Shown here piece by piece: positions 58,932 through 64,000 of a DNA stretch of 64,000 bases. This stretch comes from Lacisediminihabitans sp046156175 (GTDB taxonomy: Bacteria; Actinomycetota; Actinomycetes; Actinomycetales; Microbacteriaceae): assembly GCF_046156175.1 (NCBI RefSeq), contig NZ_JAYLVL010000004.1, forward strand, positions 62,001-126,000, written 5' to 3'. A program made the translations under genes and the position numbers. The stretch's first letter is position 1. Each line of letters opens with the position of its first letter. The notes beneath the pieces are model-generated. The model made no database searches and had not been told where the DNA came from. It saw only the letters and a program-made list of their open reading frames with translations.

Positions 58932-60143
58932 CTACGGCGCTGTGCGCAGGGGAAATCCAGCCGGATCCGCCAACAGCGATTCGAAAGCGAGTTCGCCGGC
59001 GCCGATCATGAGGAGGTCATCCGCGAGCTCCGAATGGATGATCTGCACGCAGTCGAATGAGGCGGCGAGTGCGCTGTTTCGGCCGAAATCCTGCAGTCGC
59101 TCCGGCTGGGCCGACTGAAGCGCAGCAAGGAATCCCCCGAGCACGATGAGCTTGGGGTTGAGCAGATTGACCACATTGCGCAGCGCGACGATGAGCATGT
59201 CGAGTTGCCGCGTGACCTCGGCGGCCACCCGCGGGTCTGTGCTCGAGGCGAGTGCGGCGGCTAACCGGCCGACGGATTGCGACGAGAGGCCCGTGACCTC
59301 GAGCAGGCGGTCACGACGCACCTCGGTCTCCAGGCATCCGAATGCGCCACAGTGGCAGGCGATCCCGGTGGGATTCACCATGGTGTGGCCGAGCTCGCCC
59401 GCATATCCGGCGGTGCCCAACAGTGGCACTCCACCGGTGATGATGCCTCCACCGATGCCGCTTGCCCCGCCGTTGACGTAGATGAGATCGGAGACCGATC
59501 TGCCGCTCCCGAAAGAGCTTTCCGCCAGCGCGCCGAGATGAGCGTCGTTCGCGGCCCAGACAGGGAGGCCCGTGGCCTGTTGCAACATCTCGGCGAATGG
59601 TGCGCCCCGCCAGCCGAGGTGTGGCGCGAGGCGCACCAGCCCATCGGTCTCACGAACGAGCCCGGGCACGGCCACTCCGACTCCGGCGATGCGATGCTCG
59701 AGGGTGAGCTCGGGCCGCAGTCTCTCCAGGATCTCAGCCGTCACCCGCACGGCGTCGGACGCGGTCGGTGGGCTGGCGAGCTGGTGCCTCTCCGTGCGCA
59801 GGACCTTGCCGCCGAGACCGACTACGCCGACGGTTATGGCGTCGATCTCGGGGTTCACGGCGATTCCGACGGGGGTGGAACTCGGTCTGACCATCGGGCT
59901 GGGGCGCCCGACCTGGTTTGTGGATTCCGCGCTCTCCTCGCGCACCAGATCGTGCTCGACCAGTTCGGAGACGAGTGCGGCGATGGTAGATCGGTTGAGA
60001 CCCATCGCCTGAGTGAGCTGGGAGCGGCTCAACCCCCGGGTGCGGTGAACCAGTCCCAGAATGGTCGAGAGGTTGTGTCGACGCACGTGGTCGTTGCTGT
60101 TCCCACGGGTTCCCGCCGGATGCTCCGCGAGGCTCATTCCCAC
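58932..60143 (-). CDS. xylR: ROK-family repressor of the xylose genes (XylR type)
   Basis: A 403-residue regulator. The N-terminal winged helix (HNLSTILGLVHRTRGLSRSQ and LTQAMGLNRSTIAALVSELV) leads to a kinase-like domain with GVGVAVPGLV, NGGASGIGGGIITGG and the zinc motif CHCGAFGCLE. It is divergent from the xylF-like gene and upstream of xylA, a layout matching actinobacterial XylR control by D-xylose. Confidence 0.9.
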   Translation of the reverse strand: MGMSLAEHPAGTRGNSNDHVRRHNLSTILGLVHRTRGLSRSQLTQAMGLNRSTIAALVSELVEHDLVREESAESTNQVGRPSPMVRPSSTPVGIAVNPEIDAITVGVVGLGGKVLRTERHQLASPPTASDAVRVTAEILERLRPELTLEHRIAGVGVAVPGLVRETDGLVRLAPHLGWRGAPFAEMLQQATGLPVWAANDAHLGALAESSFGSGRSVSDLIYVNGGASGIGGGIITGGVPLLGTAGYAGELGHTMVNPTGIACHCGAFGCLETEVRRDRLLEVTGLSSQSVGRLAAALASSTDPRVAAEVTRQLDMLIVALRNVVNLLNPKLIVLGGFLAALQSAQPERLQDFGRNSALAASFDCVQIIHSELADDLLMIGAGELAFESLLADPAGFPLRTAP

Positions 60144-60328
60144 AACCTACTCGTTTCATCGAGCACGGGATCACGCTCGGTCTTCTGCCCGGTCGAAATC
60201 GGTTATCAAAACGTTACAGCGGAATATGTTGCGATAGGCGCGATATTGCTTCACACTTCATCTGCCATCGCTCAATGCAGAGTGTGGACACTGAGGAGTG
60301 CATTCCTTCCGACCAGAAAGGGAGCGAA

Positions 60329-61408
60329 ATGAAGTCTTCTTCATGGATCTCTGTCGCCGTCGTCGTATCCGCCTCAGCACTGTTGCTCAGCGGATGTGCC
60401 TCGAGCGGAAACAGCAGCGGTGGTTCCGATACCGCCAAGCGGGCGTGCGTCATTCTTCCGGATTCGTCTTCGTCGCCCCGCTGGGAGAACGGCGACCGCC
60501 CGGCCCTCGACAAGGCTTTCACCGATGCGGGATTCACCGCCGACATCCAGAACGCACAGGGTGACACCAACAAGTACGCCACTCTCGCCGATCAGGAGCT
60601 CACCAAAGGCTGCGGCGTGATGATCCTCGTCGACTACAACGGCGCGGCCGTCGCCGTGACGCAGAAAGCCCAGAAGCAGGGCATCCCGGTGATCGCCTAC
60701 GACCGACCCATCACTACAGGGTCGAAGGACTCGCCCTCGATGCTCGCCGATTACTACGTCTCCTTCGACAACGAGAAGGTCGGTGCCCTCGAGGGGCAGT
60801 CGATCGTCGACGGCCTCAAGGCGGCAGGCAAGGACTCCGCGAGCGCGGTGGTGGTGTACATGGGTGGTGACCCCACGGACGGTAACGCGAAGCTGTTCCA
60901 CGATGGCGCCGCCAAGGTGATGGGCGATGCCGGGATCAAGCCAGCGGCGGAACCGGTCGGAGTCTGGGACGGCGACAAGTCGGCGACCAACTTCGAACAG
61001 GCACTGACCTCGCTCGGCGGCAAGGTCGATGCGGTGTGGGTTGCCAACGACACCAACGCCGCCGGTGTCATCACCATCCTCGACAAGAACGGTCTCACCG
61101 TGCCGGTTTCCGGACAGGATGCATCGGTCGCCGGTTTGCAGAACGTGCTGCTCGGCAAGCAGGCTGCGACGGTGTACAAGCCGTTCAAGCTGGAGGCGAG
61201 TGCAGCTTCTGACCTGGCGATCCAGCTGCTGAAGGGCAAGAAGCCGGCTGCCGCCACCCAGCTCTACGGCAAGCCGTTCATCGCTGTCACTCCGATCCTG
61301 GTGACCGCCGACAAGGTGCAGAGCGTCGTCGACGCGGGAGACGCGAAGGCGTCCGACATCTGCACCGCTGATGTGGCTGCTGCATGCACGAAGAACGGCG
61401 TGAAGTAG
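60329..61408 (+). CDS. xylF: Sugar-binding lipoprotein of the xylose-type transporter
   Basis: A 359-residue lipoprotein. ATG 60329 follows AAAGGGAG (60317-60324); the lipobox is LLLSGC with Cys23. Mature blocks are ACVILPDSSSSPRWENGDRP, VIAYDRPITTG, YVSFDNEKVGALEGQSIVDG and VSGQDASVAGLQNVL, fitting CUT2 binding proteins. With xylAB and a ROK regulator alongside, D-xylose is the likely ligand. Its transcript is followed by a remarkable 18-bp stem before the ATPase gene. Confidence 0.88.
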   Translation: MKSSSWISVAVVVSASALLLSGCASSGNSSGGSDTAKRACVILPDSSSSPRWENGDRPALDKAFTDAGFTADIQNAQGDTNKYATLADQELTKGCGVMILVDYNGAAVAVTQKAQKQGIPVIAYDRPITTGSKDSPSMLADYYVSFDNEKVGALEGQSIVDGLKAAGKDSASAVVVYMGGDPTDGNAKLFHDGAAKVMGDAGIKPAAEPVGVWDGDKSATNFEQALTSLGGKVDAVWVANDTNAAGVITILDKNGLTVPVSGQDASVAGLQNVLLGKQAATVYKPFKLEASAASDLAIQLLKGKKPAAATQLYGKPFIAVTPILVTADKVQSVVDAGDAKASDICTADVAAACTKNGVK

Positions 61409-61490
61409 GCCAACCACCGACCCCTCAGGGGGTCGCCCAACAGGAAGCTCCGCGCCGGGTTCGTGTGGTTCACGGCGCGGGGTCTTTCTG

Positions 61491-61530
61491 GTGCTGCGGC
61501 GATGCGATGACCATCGCATCGCCGCAGCAC
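61491..61530 (+). other. Perfect 18-bp hairpin between binding-protein and ATPase genes
   Basis: GTGCTGCGGCGATGCGAT pairs perfectly with ATCGCATCGCCGCAGCAC around the loop GACC. A second, weaker GC stem (CCGCGCC/GGCGCGG, about 61450-61480) precedes it. There is no T tract. Such stems usually protect the upstream mRNA and raise the binding protein over membrane subunits. Confidence 0.7.
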
Positions 61531-61563
61531 CGACGTCAGCGGTGTCAACGGAAAGGAACTGTC

Positions 61564-62316
61564 ATGGATGAGCCGATCATCGAATTGACCAATGTCAAGA
61601 AGAGCTTCGGGCCGGTGAGTGTGCTCAAAGGGGTCTCGCTGAAGGTCTACCCGGGCAAAATCACCGCCCTGGTCGGTGACAACGGGGCGGGGAAATCCAC
61701 TCTCATCAAGGGGCTGGCCGGTGTTCAGCCCTACGACGAGGGCGAAGTGCGGTTCGAGGGGGTTGAGGTAGCCCTCCACAATCCTCGCGAGGCCACTCAT
61801 CTCGGCATCGAAGTCGTGTACCAGGACCTCGCGCTGTGCGACAACCTCGACATCGTCCAGAACATGTTCCTCGGTCGCGAAGAGACGGAGTTCGGCACCT
61901 TCGATGAGGGGAAGATGGAACGCGAGGCGTCAGAGACGCTCCAGTCCCTCGCAGTTCGCACCGTCAAATCCGTGCGTCAGAAGGTGTCGTCATTGTCGGG
62001 AGGGCAGCGTCAAACGGTCGCAATCGCCCGCTCTGTCCTCAAGTCGGCGAAGGTTGTCATCCTCGACGAACCGACGGCCGCCTTGGGGGTGGCGCAGACG
62101 GAACAGGTGCTTGCTCTGGTCACGAGGTTGGCCGAGCGTGGCGTCGGAGTGCTCATGATCAGCCACAATCTCGTCGATGTCTTCCACGTCGCCGACTACA
62201 TCAACGTGCTCTATCTGGGTCAGATGGTGGCTTCGGTGGAGACCTCGCAGACGACCAGCGACGATGTCGTCGGATACATCACCGGAAGCAAGACCTACAC
62301 GGGGGTGCCGGCATGA
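61564..62316 (+). CDS. xylG: Single-domain sugar ABC transporter ATPase (XylG/FrcA-like)
   Basis: A 250-residue ATPase with only one nucleotide-binding domain, unlike the two-domain MmsA copies earlier. Walker A GDNGAGKST, Q-loop VYQDLALCDN, signature LSGGQRQTVAIAR, Walker B VVILDEPTAALGV and H-loop MISHNL are all intact. Length and lack of a second half match FrcA-like CUT2 ATPases; it would work as a homodimer. AAAGGAA precedes ATG. The stop overlaps the permease start. Confidence 0.9.
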   Translation: MDEPIIELTNVKKSFGPVSVLKGVSLKVYPGKITALVGDNGAGKSTLIKGLAGVQPYDEGEVRFEGVEVALHNPREATHLGIEVVYQDLALCDNLDIVQNMFLGREETEFGTFDEGKMEREASETLQSLAVRTVKSVRQKVSSLSGGQRQTVAIARSVLKSAKVVILDEPTAALGVAQTEQVLALVTRLAERGVGVLMISHNLVDVFHVADYINVLYLGQMVASVETSQTTSDDVVGYITGSKTYTGVPA

Positions 62317-63596
62317 GCTCGCTCCCCTCGTCCGATTCCCGGGTGGCCGAGGCGAGCGCGCCGGGCCCGATCGGTAGCGGACAGGATGGTGGGCTCCGCG
62401 ACCAGGCGACCGCGTACGTGCAACGCATCCGCAGCGGCGAGATGGGCGCGCTCCCCGCGGTCGCCGGATTCGTCGTGCTGTGCGTGCTCTTCACCGCGCT
62501 CAGCCCGTACTTCCTGACCGAACGGAACTTCGCCAACCTGCTCACCCAGGCGGCGACACTGGTGATGCTCGCGATGGCTCTGGTCTTCGTTATCCTGCTG
62601 GGAGAGATCGACCTTTCTGCGGGAGTCACGTCGGGCGTGGCGATGTCCCTCTTCGTGGTTCTGTCGAACCCCGGCGGCATTGCGATGAACTGGATCCTCG
62701 CCCTGCTGATCTCCCTGGCCACCGGATTGGCGATCGGCCTGTTCATCGGGTTCTTCGTCGCGCGGGTCGGGATTCCCTCATTCGTCGTGACTCTCGGCTT
62801 GTTCCTCGGGTTCCAGGGGCTCCAGCTGATCATCATCGGTGACGGGGGGCTCTACCGCATTCAGCAGCCGGAGATCCTCGCGATCCAGAACAGCAATCTT
62901 CCGGTGTGGGGAGGATGGATGATGCTCGCCGTCATCCTCGCGATCTCCCTGGTGACGACGCTCCTCGATCGACGTCGACGAACGCGCGCGGGCGTTGCCA
63001 ACCGCACGATCTCGTTGCTGTGGATCCGTCTCGCCGTGATCGCTGTCATCGGCGGGGTGGTCATCGCCCTCCTCAGCCAAAATCGAGGCACCGGATTCCT
63101 GGCCGTCTCTGGGGTGCCGATAGTGGTGCCCATCACCCTGTTAATCCTCTGGATCGGTACTTTCGTGCTCGACCGCACCAAGTTCGGTCGCTACCTCTAC
63201 GCCGTCGGCGGCAATCCCGAGGCCGCTCGTCGCTCCGGTATCAAGGTGGTCGGCATCAAGTGGGCTGCCTTCGCCGTCTGCTCGACCCTTGCGGTGATAT
63301 CGGGGGTCTTCAGCGCGAGCAAGGTCGGATCGGTGGATGCAGCGTTCGGCCGGGACATCGTGCTCAGCGGAGTAGCCGCGGCGGTGGTCGGCGGGGTCAG
63401 CCTCTTCGGCGGTCGCGGACGACTCATCCACGGCGCGATCGGCGCTCTGGTGATCGCGGTCATCACCAATGGGCTCGGACTTCTCAATCTTCCCGGCGGC
63501 GTCAACTTCCTCGTCACGGGAGGCGTGCTCATCCTCGCCGCGACGATCGATGCAGTGTCCCGGGTGAGGGCCGGTGGTTCGCTCACCCGGAGGTAG
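62313..63596 (+). CDS. xylH: Sugar ABC transporter permease (XylH type)
   Basis: A 427-residue CUT2 permease. A disordered 30-residue polar start (SSDSRVAEASAPGPIGSGQD) precedes about ten helices. Blocks seen are VFVILLGEIDLSAGVTSGVA, RVGIPSFVVTLGLFLGFQGL, YLYAVGGNPEAARRSGI and VLSGVAAAVVGGVSLFGGRG. It overlaps xylG by ATGA and ends the operon. Confidence 0.92.
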   Translation: MSSLPSSDSRVAEASAPGPIGSGQDGGLRDQATAYVQRIRSGEMGALPAVAGFVVLCVLFTALSPYFLTERNFANLLTQAATLVMLAMALVFVILLGEIDLSAGVTSGVAMSLFVVLSNPGGIAMNWILALLISLATGLAIGLFIGFFVARVGIPSFVVTLGLFLGFQGLQLIIIGDGGLYRIQQPEILAIQNSNLPVWGGWMMLAVILAISLVTTLLDRRRRTRAGVANRTISLLWIRLAVIAVIGGVVIALLSQNRGTGFLAVSGVPIVVPITLLILWIGTFVLDRTKFGRYLYAVGGNPEAARRSGIKVVGIKWAAFAVCSTLAVISGVFSASKVGSVDAAFGRDIVLSGVAAAVVGGVSLFGGRGRLIHGAIGALVIAVITNGLGLLNLPGGVNFLVTGGVLILAATIDAVSRVRAGGSLTRR

Positions 63597-63696
63597 GGGT
63601 GATCCGTGATCCTCTCCGGCGACTCGGCCCTTGTCGCCGACCCGAGCTCTCTGTGGCTTTGGGAATAGTCCGCGGCCGAGCCGGTTGTCCCTCTAA

Positions 63697-64000
63697 GTGA
63701 CCACGACCCTGCACCCCGGCGACTCCCTGTCCCGGCGCCAGCGCCTCGTCTACGTGCTCGTGCTCGGAGCGCTCACCGCACTCGGGCCGTTCACCGTGGA
63801 TCTGTACCTTCCCGCATTCCCGGACCTCCAGAGCGATCTCGGGGTATCGAAGGCACTCATCCAACTGACGCTCACGGCAACGACCCTCGGTTTCGGTGTC
63901 GGCCAGCTGCTCGTCGGTCCGTGGAGTGACAAGGTGGGCCGACGGATCCCGCTCATCGTGGCGAGCTCGGTTCACGTGCTCGCCAGCCTCGGCGCTGCCC
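63697..64000 (+). CDS. Bcr/CflA-type MFS drug-resistance transporter (partial, cut by the window edge)
   Basis: The first 101 codons are present. GTG start, then a basic SRRQR and the first helix VLVLGALTALGPFTVDLYLP, AFPDLQSDLGVSKALIQLTL and GQLLVGPWSDKVGRRIPLIV, which carries the MFS motif A (GxxSDKxGRR). The opening FTVDLYLPAFP block is typical of the Bcr/CflA family of drug exporters. The gene runs off the right edge. The 100-nt gap to xylH holds no other gene. Confidence 0.85.
   Translation, partial: MTTTLHPGDSLSRRQRLVYVLVLGALTALGPFTVDLYLPAFPDLQSDLGVSKALIQLTLTATTLGFGVGQLLVGPWSDKVGRRIPLIVASSVHVLASLGAA

Noticed and set aside
1..64000. tRNA, rRNA, integrase, transposase or prophage genes
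   Set aside because: None seen on either strand; the mobile-like signals are limited to short repeats.

Overview
The window is a high-GC chromosomal segment from an actinobacterium, most likely a member of the Microbacteriaceae. This rests on GC-rich codon use, many GTG starts and 4-nt ATGA/GTGA overlaps, actinobacterial-type RplJ/RplL with an L10-type leader, and many LacI- and ROK-regulated sugar ABC systems. There is no phage, plasmid or insertion-sequence gene, no CRISPR array and no tRNA or rRNA. The main theme is carbohydrate uptake and catabolism, interrupted by a housekeeping block.

Layout. (1) 1-4229: a promoter/operator and a four-gene operon of two TIM-barrel sugar isomerase/epimerase-like proteins and two Gfo/Idh/MocA oxidoreductases, resembling 3-keto-glycoside routes such as levoglucosan degradation. 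(2) 4226-9230: a membrane-anchored DUF5666-like protein, an alpha/beta hydrolase, an OmpR-type two-component pair and an NAD-dependent epimerase. (3) 9223-12849: a secreted/membrane protein with a long Lys-Pro-Ala repeat tail, a tandem array of 151-bp noncoding repeats, then the rplJ-rplL operon with promoter, leader, attenuator and terminator. rpoB is absent. (4) 13178-18121: a LacI regulator divergent from a CUT1 ABC transporter of alpha-glucoside type, with no ATPase. (5) 18311-28040: an ABC exporter, cystathionine beta-synthase and cystathionine gamma-synthase, a GT2-GtrA plus ArnT-like glycosyltransferase pair, a cyclase-family hydrolase and an orphan LacI regulator.

(6) 28196-43056: an L-arabinose/pentose region. 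A ROK regulator and a first MmsAB-ChvE-type transporter share a nearly identical 25-bp promoter element. araB-araD-araA follows, behind tandem LacI-type operators. A second, rearranged copy of the same transporter (ChvE-MmsA-MmsB) and a LacI regulator come next. Together they import pentose and convert L-arabinose to xylulose 5-phosphate. (7) 43069-50695: a second CUT1 transporter (minus strand) divergent from a LacI regulator, then Gfo/Idh, ThuA-like and Gfo/Idh genes. Both oxidoreductases are close paralogues of the pair in region 1. (8) 50723-56038: small accessory genes, including a truncated VOC pseudogene, a TetR regulator divergent from an overlapping epimerase-SRPBCC-DUF4166 operon with a visible operator, and a SecD-head-like lipoprotein. 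(9) 56053-63596: a xylose locus, with xylB, xylA and a ROK regulator on the minus strand and a xylFGH-like transporter divergent on the plus strand. A Bcr/CflA-type MFS transporter runs off the right edge.

All functions are inferred from motifs and context by reading. No database search was run, so substrate assignments for transporters and oxidoreductases are provisional.
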